The translations under genes were made by a program, and so were the position numbers. From NCBI RefSeq assembly GCF_030272615.1, contig NC_081405.1, positions 477,599,008-477,663,007 of the forward strand: 64,000 nucleotides of DNA. The letters run 5' to 3'. A model generated the notes under the pieces. That model had not been told where the DNA came from, searched no databases, and saw only the letters and a list, made by a program, of their open reading frames with translations. Positions 34,267 to 46,679 of this stretch are shown one piece after another; the first letter of the stretch is position 1; each line of letters opens with the position of its first letter. This DNA is from Cryptomeria japonica (lineage: Eukaryota > Streptophyta > Pinopsida > Cupressales > Cupressaceae).

Positions 34267-36149
34267 GAAACTAGATTGAAAATAATATGTCTGAGATCAG
34301 ATCAAGGTGGTGAGTTCACTTCTCATGAATTTAACAATTATTATGAGACAAATGGAATTAGGAAACAATTATCTGCACCTCGGACTCCTCAATAGAATAA
34401 AGTAGTGGAAAGGAAGAATAGAACCATTTTGGATGCAGCAAGAACTATGATGATGGAAGCCAAATTGTCTCACATCTACTGGATAGAAGCAGTGAGTACA
34501 ACAGTCTACACATTCAATAGAGTTCACATCAAAGATGAAACTGGAAAGAATCCTTATGAATTATGGTTTGGACATACACCTACTATTAAGTATTTCAGAA
34601 TTTTTTGAAGTAAATGTTATATCAAAAAGGATGACTCGATTAGGAAGTTTGATCCTAGATGTGATGAAGGGATATTTATTGGATATTCAATTCAAAGAAA
34701 AGCATATAGATGTTATAAAAAAATATTGTAGAAAATTGTGGAGAGCACAAATGTGAAAATGGATGAACAATTTAGAAAACAATCTATATCATATGTGAAA
34801 TGATCATAACTGAACTGGCAATGCCTCAACCGGTACAAGACATTGAGACAATTACAACAACACAATTAGAAAATTCAACTATGAATGATGATCTAAACAG
34901 TGAACCTAAAGTTCAGAAGACACCAAGGTATGCAAGGTTAATTCATTCTGAAGATCAAATCATTGGAGATAGGAACAAGGGAGTTATGACAAGAAGAAGA
35001 CTAGAAAATGAAGAGGTCTGTCTTATTTCTCAAATTGAACCAACATCTGTTATTGAAGCTTGTAAAGATAAACATTGGTTAAAGTCTATGGAAGATTAAT
35101 TAGATCAGATAGAGAAGAATGAGACTTGGACTTTAGTTCCCCAGCCTAAAAATAAGAATGTTATTGGAACTAAATGGGTTTTTAGGAATAAACTAAATAA
35201 GGATGGTCAAGTTGTAAGAAACAAGGCTAGATTGGTTTGTAAAGGATATTCTCAAATGGAAGGAATTGATTATGGTGAGACATTTGCACCTATAGCTAGA
35301 ATTGAAGCTGTCAGACTATTTCTTGCCTATGCAGCATATAAGAATTATAAAGTCTATCAAATGGATGTTAAATGTAAATTTTTGAATGGTGAACTTGAGG
35401 AAGAGGTATATATTGAGCAACCTGATAGATTTTCACTGATAGATGATAAAGATATGGTTTGCAGGTTAAGGACGACTTTATATGGATTGAAACAAGCTCC
35501 TAGAGCTTGGTATGCAAGGTTGGATAAATATCTTTTGAAGTTTGGTTTTACTAAGAGTAGTGCTGATCGTAATTTATATTACAAGACCGTTGATGATGAT
35601 ATTATGATTATTGAAGTATTTTTTGATGATATCATTTTTGGAAGTGAATATAAACCGTGCATGGAATTCTCTAATAATATGAAGAATGATTTTGAAATGT
35701 CCATGATTGGTAAGATGGGATTTTTCTTAGGTTTGCAGATTACTCAAACTGACAAAGGCATTTTTATCTATCAAACTAAGTATCTAAGGGAATTGTTGAA
35801 GAAGTTTGGTATGGATAATTCCAAACCAGTACATACTCCTATGGTGACAAGTGAGAAATTATCTATCAAAGACACATTTGCACCGGTAAATTCAAAAAGG
35901 TACAAGTCTATGATTGGTGGTTTGTTATATCTAATTCAGACAAGACCGAATATTATGAATGTAGTAAGTATTGTTTCAAGATATCAAAGTAATCCTAAAG
36001 AAAATCATGAATGTGATGTAAAGAGGATATTCTAGTATTTGCAAGGGACAACAATATATGGCTTGTGGTATTCTAGAGATGATAACTTCACTATATGTGC
36101 ATAAAAAGATTCAAATTGGGCGGGAGATACTGATGATAGGAAGAGCACT
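34267..36149 (+). pseudogene. Copia-A integrase end, reverse transcriptase, start of RNase H
   Basis: Integrase core end with RSDQGGEF (second Asp intact) and VVERKNRTILD (Glu intact); TAG at 34393-34395 replaces a Gln codon. RT 35100-36035 shows [28 protein letters not shown], a catalytic motif reading FFDDIIFG (Val to Phe before DD) and LGLQITQT. RNase H starts SNWAGDTDDRKST and stops at the Gypsy insertion (36150), resuming at 56898. Stops near 34608, 35097 and 36033 plus a few indels make it non-functional. Confidence 0.9.
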
Positions 36150-37288
36150 TGATGCAGAGCCCTAACCAAACCTAAGTACAAGCACAAACAAGGTTATACT
36201 TATGACTCCCCAAAAGATCACAAGGGTCTTACAATGAAGTGCTCCACACCTTGGATGAGTCTACTCACAAGTTCACTACGCTTGGGCCTACTCAAGATGA
36301 GTAAATGCCTCAATACCTACCCTACACCATCCCATGAAACCCTGCTCCTAAGGGATTAGGAATTGGTTAATTTATGGCCATTATGAACTGGTCCAAGCAT
36401 TGGTTTTGAGATTAGGCTCTAGTTCCTTATACCTCCTTTAGAAATCCACCCTTAGGCTTGTAGCCCTATTTGGCGATAAAATTGGTCCTAAATCCAAAAT
36501 GTTCCACACACCCATAAAAAAAAAAAAACCATTTCAGACACCCTTTTGGAATTTTTACTCATTCCCAAAATGGTTTGATCCGACCTGCAATTACAAGGTC
36601 TGAACCCTTTAGAGGCCAAGAGAACTAATAGGGGCAATTAGGCCTATTTTTTAAAGCAACTACCAATCAATGGACTCATAATAGAAAAAAAACTCTATGA
36701 GTATGTGGGGGATGATGAGTAACCTCCAATTCTAGGGTTTCATTCCTGGAATCCATCGCTATGATGTTTTAGGATGACTGTCCTAAATCTTGTCCTAAGT
36801 AGTCACATAGAGATGCCTACCTAATTTTGCTCCTTTCTCCACACAGCCAAGTTTCCCCTGAAACAACCCATAAAAATCTAAAGTATAGAGTATTATCCTA
36901 CATCCCTCCAAAGGAAGAGTCTTCTAGTGGACTAGAATGCAAGATAAGGCCATGTTTATCCAAACCCTCTCCAAACCCTCAATTTTTGGGTTGTAGTCAG
37001 AAGAATGGAGGGTTATTGCTACTCCAGAACAATTAGGACCTTAGACTACCACCAAAAAAAATCTATTTCATCCCTCTATCTACTCCATGTATGGTGTGAC
37101 TCAAGCCAATCCGTACAGGCATGTGCAACTCTTGCAAACTCAAAATTTCCAAGAAAACTATAGTATTTTAATGTTTTATTGCCTCACAAACTCAATTAAC
37201 AACAACAACAACCTTGGGAATCATGTCCACAAGGATTATACAACTCTCCAATGGTTTCCAACCTAATTTGGAGTAGGTTGGAGATGTT
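36150..37288 (-). repeat. Gypsy 3' LTR, first part
   Basis: Collinear with 55388-56530 of the 5' LTR (TGCAGAGCCC..., CTCCACACCTTGGATGAGTC, ...). Interrupted at 37289 by a family B solo LTR. Confidence 0.9.
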
Positions 37289-38354
37289 TGTTGGCATTTT
37301 GGATATGTTGATATGGTTTTGTCATTGATGTCAACACCTATCATCACTTGTCAACACTTATCAGCACTTGGAGATTTTGGTTATGTTGACTAGAAAGTTA
37401 GAGACTTTTGCAAATTCATTGGTATTTGGTTCACCGATAGATTATGTTGTTCACTGGCACTTGGAATGACTTGGAGACTACTTGGTTATGTCGAAGACAT
37501 TATTCGATCACTTGGTTTTGGCGATTTGGTTAATTATTTATTCAGGTTTGCATATTTGTTGTTACCGAAAAACAGGTCTAGGATAAACACCGATAGACAT
37601 ATCTATTCCAAATCAGCATGACATGTTATTAAGATGATCTATTATTATTGTAAATGCATTGAGCTGACATCATCCATCAGATATTGATTTACTTGTAAAT
37701 GATTTTATTATAATATCTTTTAGTGAGCTGACCTATTCAATTGGTCTCAGGTTATGGTATAAATGTAAGATCTCATTTGTGAGATTAATATGTGAATGCC
37801 AAAAGGATTGCAATAAGGTATATGCAAAAATAAGTTGCAGAGATATACATGTAGACATCATTTGAAGGTTGAAGGAAGGATCTTGTGGAGGCAACTAGAA
37901 CTAAACCGGTACTGAATCCAGCATATGAAGAAGCTATTTCATGCAATACATTATCATTGGATTTAACCATCCAATTGTAGTTAGTGTGACTCTCATTTTG
38001 TGATTGAGTAGTGAGCTCTAGGTAGCTGGCCTTTCTGCATGTGTATAATCCATATTGTAAACACATACTATCTACAGTAGTATCATTTTATTGTGGGTAA
38101 GGCTTCCCACAGTGGTCTTTCCCCTTACAGGTTTTCCATGTACAAATATTTGTGTTATGTGTTGTGGATGTTATTATCTTTATGTTTCATGCATTAATCT
38201 TTACCGATATTACAATTAACTGTTAAGACTGTCTATCGGCATAAAGTTTGGTTTACCAGTATTAAGCATTAAGTTTTGGTTAAGTTAATTTTAGTTGAAT
38301 TTATTGGACAACTGATTCACCTACCCCCCTCTCAATTGTCTCTGGGACCTAACA
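37289..38354 (+). repeat. Solo LTR of Copia family B in the Gypsy 3' LTR
   Basis: 1066 bp, TGTTGGCATTTTGG...GGACCTAACA, with family B features throughout. No matching 5-bp flanks are visible (atgtt against ctatt). The Gypsy LTR resumes with CTATTGAAAGGCTTCC, matching 56521 onwards in the other LTR. Confidence 0.88.
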
Positions 38355-38730
38355 CTATTGAAAGGCTTCCCCCAACCATATTTCAAAAAGTTGCACTTTT
38401 GCACTCAAAAGTTGCATTTTTCAAAAGTTGCAATTTTGCAATTTTGCACAAAATGTTGTCATACTTGCTAGGATTTTGATCAACACACATGGATCAACCA
38501 AACACTCCTAAAACATGTCTCAAACCTAAAAAACTTAAGAGTAAACCATCTGCTACCCCTATTGACCACATTGTCCCAATTGGCTTATCAAATTGCCTAA
38601 TTGGTGACATGGGCTTACATGGTGGGGTTTATTGAATACGTGGAGCACAAGACACACTAAGACACTATCATGTTCCTAGTATTCATCCTTAGAGTCATGA
38701 TTAGAGTGTTAATGAGGTTCCCTTACACCA
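38355..38730 (-). repeat. Gypsy 3' LTR, second part
   Basis: Collinear with about 56521-56897. On the minus strand it begins TGGTGTAAGGG (5' LTR: TGGTGAAGGGG). Total LTR without the insertion is about 1515 bp. Confidence 0.85.
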
Positions 38731-39889
38731 TACTCCTTGGGAGAAGAGATCTCAAGCCCACTTGAGATCAGAGTTTGTAAATTTGCACCATGGTTGGAAA
38801 TGTGTTCATCTATCATCCAAACTGCCTCTGAGTCTAGTTTGTCATGCTAGGCCACCAAGTACTTAATGTACTCCTTGTTCCTTGTCTTCTTTGTCACTCT
38901 AGTGTCTAACACTTTTCTCAACTTAGGTGATTCATGCCTTGGAATGTCATTATCTACTGCAACCTGCATTGGTTCCTCCCCTTCATTGTCACTACCTTTG
39001 AAAAATCTAAGATCACATACATTAAAAATGGTTGATAATCCAAGATCAGGAGGAAGTTGGATTTCATAGGCAGTTTGTCCACATTTCTTCAATATCTGAC
39101 ATGGTCCAATCTTCCTTTGCATGAGTTTGGTGTTCTTACCCTTTGAGAGTCTCTCCTTCTTCAAATGTACCCATACCAAATCCCCAACACTAAATTGTAC
39201 ATCTCTCCTACTAGGATTTCTATTTATGATAGATTTTCTCTAGCTTTACTCCTTCTTGGCCATCTCCATTCCTTGTCATTGTTGTCTTATCAACATAAGC
39301 CTTATACTTCACTACAAACTGTTGGAGATGAGACTTTACTTGGTCATGCACCTCTTTGATGGCTGATGCAAAAGCTTCACCATCTGTAGTAATGGGCTCT
39401 TCCTTGGGTAAATCCCTTAACTCCAATACTCCCCTTGGGTGGATGCCATACACAATTTGGAAAGGAGACTTCCCTATGCTCCTATTGATAGTATCATTGT
39501 AAAAGAACTTTGCCTGTGACAGTATCCTGTCCCATTTTTCTCCATGTTTCCTTGTCAAACACCTTAGTAGGTTTCCCAATGACCGATTGACAACTTCAGT
39601 TTGCCCATCTGTTTGAGGATGGTAGGTTAATAAGAAAGCTAGGTTAGTTCCTAACTTCTTCCAAAGGGTCCTCCAAAAGTGACCTATGAACTTCACATCT
39701 CTATCTGAAATAAGGTTTAGGGGCAATCCATGTATCCAGACTATTTATTTGAAGAACAGGTCTGCAACATATGATGCATCATAAGAACTCTTACATGGCC
39801 TATCCACCACTACAAAGACACTCTAAAATCCCCTCCTTGTAAGAGTCCAGAAAGACAAAGGGAAGTCCACAAATTTCAAAAATGTATCC
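38731..39889 (-). pseudogene. Gypsy integrase core and chromodomain-like C-terminus
   Basis: Readable from about 39830: FVVVDR, LISDRDVKF (second catalytic Asp), HPQTDGQTEVVNR (Glu) and the integrase C-terminal domain GPCQILKKCG...AYEIQLP. The tail, LDTRVTKKTRNKEYIKYLVA then a TAG and EAVWM, resembles a chromodomain as found in Tekay/Del-type chromoviruses. The N-terminal zinc region and start of the core are missing, lost at the junction with the inserted element near 39890. Frameshifts near 39230. Confidence 0.85.
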
Positions 39890-40038
39890 AAAAATGTGAA
39901 GTCCAAAAAATGTCACAAAAAAAATGTGTGTGCTCCCCCTGAGGATATGATTCCTGTGATGTTGAATTTTCTCATCCCACTACTCCCCCTTTGGCATCAA
40001 TGACAAAGGTTGTCAAGATGTCAGTAGAGCTTGTAGTT

Positions 40039-43000
40039 TCAACCTTGTAACTGGGTAGTTACAATTTGAAATAGATCTATCAAGATCAAGTTTATACTCT
40101 CCATGAACTTTTTACTATCTCTTATTGCTATCTTTGTTCTCTTAACTGTACTGGTGAGATGCTGCAAATGCTCTATCGGTGTTTTCTGTCCTTGTATTAG
40201 TGCCTCAGATACTTCCTTCCACAGTGATGCTAGATAGTCCAATCTTGGACTCAGTTTTAATCTTAGATGCTTTGCCTTATTCACTATTCTTTCTTTCTCT
40301 CTTTCAAATTTAAGTAAATCTTCCTCAAAATTTGTTATCTTCTATTCAAAAATAGATAGTGTATCAGGTGAGTTGACAAAATTATCTGCAAGTTTATTAA
40401 TTTCATCCTATACCTTGCTCATCTTCTTATCTATATCTATAGTCAAAAGGTTTTTCTTATAGATGTCTTTCTATAGAGTTTTGTACTCTTTCAATAAATT
40501 ACATAGTTCTGATAGAAGTGTGTCAAAATCTCTATTACACTTCTTTATTTGCTCATCAAAGAATTTCTATTTTTCAATTTCTACTTTATCCTTCAGTGTC
40601 TCTTCCTTTATTTTCTCAATGTTTTCTATGATATATTTACACAAGGTATCAAGTTGTCCTAAAGAATCTTTATTGTCTATATTACAGTTAGGAGCAATTA
40701 CCTTCAAAATTGGTATGGTATCATCTATTGCCTTATAAGCTTGTGAACTGTAGTCTGTTATCTTTTTGATTGAATCTAATAGTACCTCAGTCACATTAGT
40801 TGTTTTGTAGCCTGATGATGAACCAACATTTCGAGTACCACCAGTGGAAGTAGCCAAGCTTGTATTGACCTCTGGTAGGTCTATTTGTGTTTGCATTTCC
40901 CTAAGCAATGGTTTTTCTACTTCTCCAGATGTCGGTGGCACTATTTCCTTCTATTCCTGTTCCTGTTCCTGTTCCTGTTTAGGAGCCTTTTGCTCTATTT
41001 GTTTCTCTATTTATTGCATTGTCTCAGTCAGAGTCTAAGTTTCTACCTTCTTCTCTTTGTCATTAGCCAGTTTCTCCTATGTGTTGTTAGTTTGCTCAGC
41101 TACCGGAGGCTCACTAGCCATTTCAGTCTTATCAGCTATATCTTTGTCTACCACAATGTTGATCTTTTGAGTATCAACATCCACAGTATATAAGAATTCA
41201 AGATTAGGATTACCATCCTATACATCCATACTTTCAACTTCCGGTTGATCTTTTGTAGCTATTGTTTTTACCGGTGGAGTAATCAAAGGAGGTGGGGGTA
41301 AGTTGTCTTTAACATTGATACTAGGTGGTCCACCAACTTTACCTTTACCCTTGTCTCTTTCTTTCTGATAAACTTTTATAGGTTTGGGGTTCTTGTATTC
41401 TTCCTATTTTTCTTTTTCAACTAGGAATATATCCCATCCATTTTCTATCTCCTCAATCACCTCATTAACTCTTCCAACCATTAAAGCAATGTGTCGGTGT
41501 GCAGTAGAAAATACCGACCGGTTGGCTTGAGCAATTAGGTCATCAATTTCTTTGGGTGAATTCACTGGATATATAGCAAGTAGCTTTTCAATCTTTATTT
41601 TCTTGTCCAGTTCTATTACTGCTTGTCTTCTTGCTTCTAGTCTCTTAAATAGTTCATCTAGAATTTTATTTACTACTTCCATCAAAAATTTCTTATACAT
41701 ATCCATATGCAATATAACACTGTTTTCAACTTGTTCTTTTTCATCAGCTATTGAAGTGTCATATATTTTCTCTATATTCTTCAATTTTCCTTCCTTAGTA
41801 ATTTCACTTAACAGTATATCAAGAGGGGCCAAGTCCTTGTTTATCCTCTTCTTCTTTATTGTAGCCTTTCTTGCCGGAGATCTCACTGCTTGTTGTTTTT
41901 GTCTTGTCCTCCTTAGTGAGGGTGTGGTTGCCAGTGAGGGATCTCTTTTCCTTAGAACTCTCTTGAAATTTGCAAACATGTCACTCTTCGAAGAAGTACC
42001 TACCGGTGATAGGTGAGTTTCCGGTTGTGGAGCTGCTAACTCATCCTCTGTTACCCAAACTGTCCTAGGGATGACTGCTTCCATCCAGATCTAATCTTAC
42101 TTGATTACAAAGCATATTTCATATTTATATTTGTCAACAATCTTTTGTGATAGCTTGATTCTTTTCTTCATTTTGGCCTTTAGTGCTTGAAATAAATCAT
42201 GGATATTGTTTTCCTTGTCTTCTCCCATGTTATTGAATAGTTTTGTTAACTGTTTGCCTACCGGTATATCATATCCAAGTTCTTTGTAGCCTATATTGGG
42301 AACCTACTTGGTTATATGTAGCATTATACATACTAGCAGATTTCCAAACTTGAAAGTTCCTTTCTTGTCCTTCTTAATCTTTCCAAGGTTGTCAAGTAAT
42401 TCATCTTTTAACCACTCACATACATCAATCTTTGCATTATCTGTGACCATATCATAAGCACTCTTAATGCATAAACTTGAAACTGAATTAAGTCTTTTTG
42501 CATGAGTAGCTTTATACCCTAATATCATGCTGATAAATCTCACATTAATGTTTGTTACATCATTTACTCTTAAGGACCTTTTATCGGATGTGGCACCAGT
42601 TAGGTTTGTAACTAGGTCATTGAATACCTTCTTAGTTTTGTCTGGTCTTTTATCGGTGGTCAATAACCCTATGATAGCTTTCACAACTTCCTTAGTGATT
42701 TTGTGGATTGCATCTAGCCAAAAAAATTCACCATGTACCCTGCTTAAGACTATCCTAATCACATCCTTGGGGAATTCAGGAATGTTAAGGATCTCTGTAA
42801 ATCCTAGGGTTTCAATGATCTTGTGTTCATCTTTTACATTGCTAGATTCATCACATATCACAATTTTAAACATGGTTTTAATCTCTTCATCTCCTAGTTC
42901 CTCAGTGTTATAGTGAATGTAAATTCTGGGGTCTTCAGCATAAACAAATCCCTTATGAATTTGAGAAAAAGCACCTAAGGTATCATCTTTCTTTGCTACC

Positions 43001-43092
43001 TCAAGAACTAATTGAAATACGGGCCTAGGTCTTTTTATCACTTCGACAACAATAGGGTTTTCTATATATTCAATTGCAGAGGTGAATGCCAT
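40039..43092 (-). pseudogene. Non-pol ORF2, about 1,018 codons, one frame with mostly TAG stops
   Basis: From ATG at 43092 (MAFTSAIEYIENP; the frame is open to at least 43233) to TGA at 40039 there is no frameshift. The 13 internal stops are 11 TAG (42304, 42091, 41404, 41218, 41077, 41035, 40951, 40567, 40471, 40408, 40342) and two TAA (42097, 41011). An N-terminal globular domain of about 270 residues has SRVHGEFFWLD, ATSDKRSLRVNDVTNI and GTFKFGNLLVCIMLHI, reminiscent of the 'putative plant transposon protein' domain. A basic linker (ARKATIKKKR), helical ITKEGKLKN/LEARRQ region, proline-rich and Gln-Glu repeat (four CCTGTT units on the plus strand at about 40954-40978) and C-terminal coiled coil follow. 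Homologous to 3-1683. Function unknown. Confidence 0.8.
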
Positions 43093-43468
43093 GATAAAAT
43101 ACCTTTTACTGCCTTTAGGATGGATGATTGCTTGGGGTGTTCTTGCCTCTTGCTTGGAATGCCTTAGCTCAGAATCTTCGCACTCTTCGTAGGTTTGAAA
43201 TTTCAGTAAAATGGAATGGAGCCAAAACCTCAAATTTATAGTATCTTTTTGCCATCTACCACATTAAATGCATGCTGGTTAAGTATTCACTTAACATTGT
43301 CTATCGGTAACAAGTAATTTCCAACTTCTTATCTCTAACTGAGGGAATAATAGCACGTGTCATTAGATTGCCAAACCCTCAAGGAAACTTTCTTCAATTA
43401 GATGAAGAACTTCTTGCTAGTGGAGCACTGCTCTATCCTACCAGTGAAGCATCACTCTGTCCTACCGG
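43093..43468 (-). other. Region between gag-like ORF and ORF2
   Basis: Short linker sequence. Near the gag end, 43430-43500 has three CTACC(A/G)GT-spaced repeats of about 30 bp. A possible upstream extension of ORF2 runs to 43233. Otherwise nothing. Confidence 0.5.
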
Positions 43469-44545
43469 TCAAGCATTGATTGGTTCTACCGGTGGAGGAG
43501 TATTCCCAATATTTAGATCAGCTTTTCTAATCCATTGTTTTGAGAATTCTTTCTTAACCTCTTCAACTATTTCTTTGCCTTTCAAGCTAGAAATTTTGTT
43601 GTCTACCGGTGATCCTTTACTTCTACAGAATTTTGCAATATGCCCAATCTTGTTACATGCATAACAAGTCACATTATTCTTCTGAATAGATTTCCCATAA
43701 CCTATGCCGGTTTGTGTTTTGCATTGATTAGATAGGTGTCCAAATCTTCCACAAACATAACATCTCCCATTCATTATGCAGTTTTTAGAGTTGTGACCAA
43801 CTTTGTGGCATTTTGAACATTGATTGGTGGGTGTATTGATATTCTAATAATTTATAGATCTACATTCATTTTCTCTATGACCATACTTATTACAGTTAAA
43901 GAATTTTCCATTGAATTTATAAGAATTAGGTTGTCTTACCGGTTTGCTCTGAGTATTTGCAGTACCGGAGCTTTCACCAACTTCAAAGCCAATTCCAGAA
44001 GTGTCACCTTTACGTTTTTGATTCTTCAACAAGGTGCCAAAGTCCTCTGAGCTTTTCTTGAATTTTTCTTTATGTTGATTTGCAGTTTCTAGTTCTCTTT
44101 CTAAGACTTCTTTCTGTCTCATCAGTTCATTGGAGTCATTCTGAGTGTGCATCAGATCTGTCTTCAACATGTCATTTTTATAGCTAAGTCTTGTGTTCTC
44201 ATTTGCTACATCACTTAGTCTTCTGGTCAATTCTTCTTCATTCTTCTTCCCATCCTCAATCTCTTTGCAAAATCTCATAGTCATATCCTGCATCTAATTC
44301 TTTGTTGTCATGTTCTCTTGTTTCAACTTGCTTATCTGATCATTAAGTGATTCCTTTTCATCATTCTCATTTTGCAACTTTTCACAAAGTTCTCTTCTCT
44401 TATTTCTTGCAACAGTAAGATTCTCTTGAAGTGCCTGAATGATATCCTGAGCTGCCCTTAAATCATCTTCTAGTTTGATATTTTTCAACTTTTCTGCATC
44501 ATAGTCTGAAAGAGCTCCTTCAAGTTGCTTCATCAGATTTTCCAT
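43469..44545 (-). pseudogene. Gag-like protein: coiled coil and four CCHC zinc knuckles
   Basis: One frame from ATG at 44545 (MENLMKQLEGALSDYD) to TGA at 43469, interrupted only by TAG at 44294 and 43844. The N-terminal 220 residues are coiled coil (heptad-rich KLKNIKLEDDLRAAQDI). Then four knuckles: FFNCNKYGHRENEC (first Cys lost), CSKCHKVGHNSKNC, CYVCGRFGHLSNQC and CYACNKIGHIAKFC. Expected to bind RNA and oligomerise as a nucleocapsid. The same arrangement occurs at 62000-63217 in an element that also carries pol remnants. Ordinary Copia gag has one knuckle and a UBN2 domain, so this is a distinct gag type. Confidence 0.85.
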
Positions 44546-44602
44546 CTTTACCAGTGTCAAGATATTCCTCAAGCTGTTAGACTTCTGAAAATAGAGAACC
44601 AG

Positions 44603-44614
44603 ATTCTGATACCA
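44603..44614 (-). other. Primer-binding site of the non-pol element
   Basis: Minus strand TGGTATCAGAAT, close to the initiator Met tRNA complement TGGTATCAGAGC, directly inside the LTR. Confidence 0.85.
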
Positions 44615-44617
44615 ATT

Positions 44618-45420
44618 GTTAAGAATCCCATAGATACTGAGAGGGGGGGTGAATCAGTATCTAACCGGTAATTAGAACTTCTTGACTTAAAACATGGAGA
44701 ACATATTATAACAGTGCACTGGTATGCAAGAAATAGTGTAATAAACAAAATTAAGAACATCCACATGAAAAGCACACCATAACACAAGGATTTAACGAGG
44801 AAACCCGATGTGGGAAAAACCTCGGTGGGATTTGTGACCCACAATATTCACTCACTGGCCAATAAGAGAATATTACTTACAATAGGGGCCTGCACATGCA
44901 GGAAGGCCAATTGCCTAAAGCTCACTACTCAATGGGAAGTCTCACTGACTTACAATGTGGATTATACAAATATAATATCTTGTACTACTTTACAATAGCA
45001 TCTATAATGCCAGATCCAGTACTGGTTGCTGCTCTACTTCTTACACAAATGCTTCAACCTATATTTCGCATAATAGGTCTGCCTTATATTTTTCTTTTTC
45101 GCTCTCACTTTTTTCTACAAAATGTCTACAATGATCTCTTTTATATATAAGAGTCATTTTACAATTTGCCAAGTTGACTTACAAAGTTTTTACAATAATA
45201 AACAAAATGTAATATAACAAAACCATGTCGGCCTCTGTGCCAGTGCCGGTGTCCTGAGTGCCAGTGTAGAGTGTGATTTGCTGATGCTAGTGCACTAACT
45301 TGTCAGTGTAATGCCTTGCTGGTATAATGCTTTGCTGGTGCCATAGGATTGTAGGGTTGCCATCAATGACAAAACCTTCAATCACCTACAATGTCTCATT
45401 GGAGTGTGCATATGCCAACA
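44618..45420 (-). repeat. 5' LTR of the non-pol element (family F)
   Basis: 803 bp; minus strand TGTTGGCATATGC to ...ATTCTTAACA. The junction at 45420/45421 cuts the Gypsy RNase H frame cleanly. It shares the TTTTGTCATTGATGGCAA start-proximal box with other LTR families here but is otherwise different. Confidence 0.9.
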
Positions 45421-46525
45421 ATACATCTCTCCAAAGTCTTCATCAGCATCATACATATTCTTCAAGGAATCAATACCAACACTCTCCATCTTGATTTGGT
45501 TGATAGTTAAGACCCTCCTGCTCAAAGCATCTGCAACTTTGTTCTTGACTCCCTTCTTTTGTTCGAGGGTGAAGGTGAAGGTTTGTAGGGTCTCTACCCA
45601 CTTCATGCACTGGTGGTTTAGCTTCTCTTGGCTATTTATGAAACTAAGTGCCTGATTATTAGTATAAACTATGAACTCCTTAGGCAATAAATAGTTCCTC
45701 CACTTTTTCAAAGACTGTACTAGAGCATATATCTCCAAGTCATAAGATGAGTATGTTTTCTTGGCATCATTTAGCTTTTAACTAAAAAAAGCAATAGGCC
45801 TTCCTTCCTGACTAAGCACTACCCCAATAGCCATGTGGCTTGCATCACATTCCACTTGAAATATCTTATTGAAGTCTGGTAAGGCAAGGACTAGTTGTTC
45901 TGCAACCTTCTTCTTCAATGTTTCAAATGAATCATCTGCCTCTTTGGTCCAACTAAACCTACACTTTTGTCCTCCCTTTATGGTGTCAAGCATGGGTGCA
46001 CAAACATGACTAAATCCTCTTATGAACTTCCTATAAAAACTTGCTAAACCATGGAAGCTCCTGACATCATTCATAGTCTTGGGTGTTGGCCAAGATAGTA
46101 TAGAACTCACCTTCTCTTGGTCCATCTTCAACTCACCTTGTGAGATTACAAAACCCAAGTAGATGATCTCCTCTTGCATGAACAAACACTTATCCAAATT
46201 GATCATTAGTTTCTCTTCAAGTAACATCTTGAGGACCATATCTATGTGTTTGAGTTGTTCTTTCCTAGTGTGACTGAACATCAAGATATCATCTAGGTCT
46301 ACTATGACAATTTTGCCTATAAATTCCACCAAGACTTAACTCATCAACCTCATAAAGGTACTAGGGGCATTTGATAACCCAAATGGCATGACTTTCCACT
46401 CATATAACCCCTCATTGGTTTTAAAAGTTTTTTTCCATTCATCCCCTGGCCTTATCCTAATCTAATGGTATCCACTTTTTAGATCCATTTTGGTGAAATA
46501 CTTAGCACTCCCCAAGCAATCAAGC
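45421..46525 (-). pseudogene. Gypsy reverse transcriptase (central/C-terminal part) and RNase H
   Basis: From the CAAGC duplication: [36 protein letters not shown], catalytic DLDDILMFS and LGFVISQGELKMDQEKV, with TAG and TAA lesions. RNase H at 45850-45430: FQVECDASHMAIGVVLSQ, LKKWRNYLLPKEFIVYTNNQ and VADALSRR. The N-terminal part of the same RT is at 53202-53383, across the 6.67-kb insertion. The segment ends at the insertion point of the non-pol element. Confidence 0.92.
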
Positions 46526-46679
46526 TGTTATCGATGTTTTTAAAATTGGGTTCTTTCCCCATATTTGGCTATGGTTTTTGAAAAAATTTGTATAAGATGT
46601 GGCCCCAAATGCTTCAGCCTTATTTTAAACCTAGAGTGTTTAAGGTTTTTCTAAGTTTTAGGCTTTATCTTTTGTGTTA
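46526..46679 (+). other. Left end of the 6.67-kb insertion
   Basis: A+T-rich terminal 150 bp starting TGTTATCG. No repeat of it was found near the right end. Confidence 0.5.

Larger units (their letters stand above)
39890..45420 (-). mobile_element. Non-pol LTR retroelement (family F), 3' LTR lost
   Basis: Minus strand: 5' LTR 45420-44618, tRNA primer site, gag-like ORF with four CCHC knuckles, then a second ORF of about 1,018 codons, then purine tracts at about 39980 and 39937 where a 3' LTR should follow. That LTR, and part of the Gypsy integrase beyond it, is absent, so the left edge is a deletion junction placed only approximately. There is no protease, integrase, RT or RNase H. It inserted in the Gypsy element after EDFGEMY. 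Non-autonomous; mobilisation by a Copia-type partner is inferred. Confidence 0.8.

Noticed and set aside
36827-37036. Short frame within the Gypsy 3' LTR
   Set aside because: Part of LTR sequence with a diverged, differently broken equivalent in the 5' LTR at about 56070-56280.
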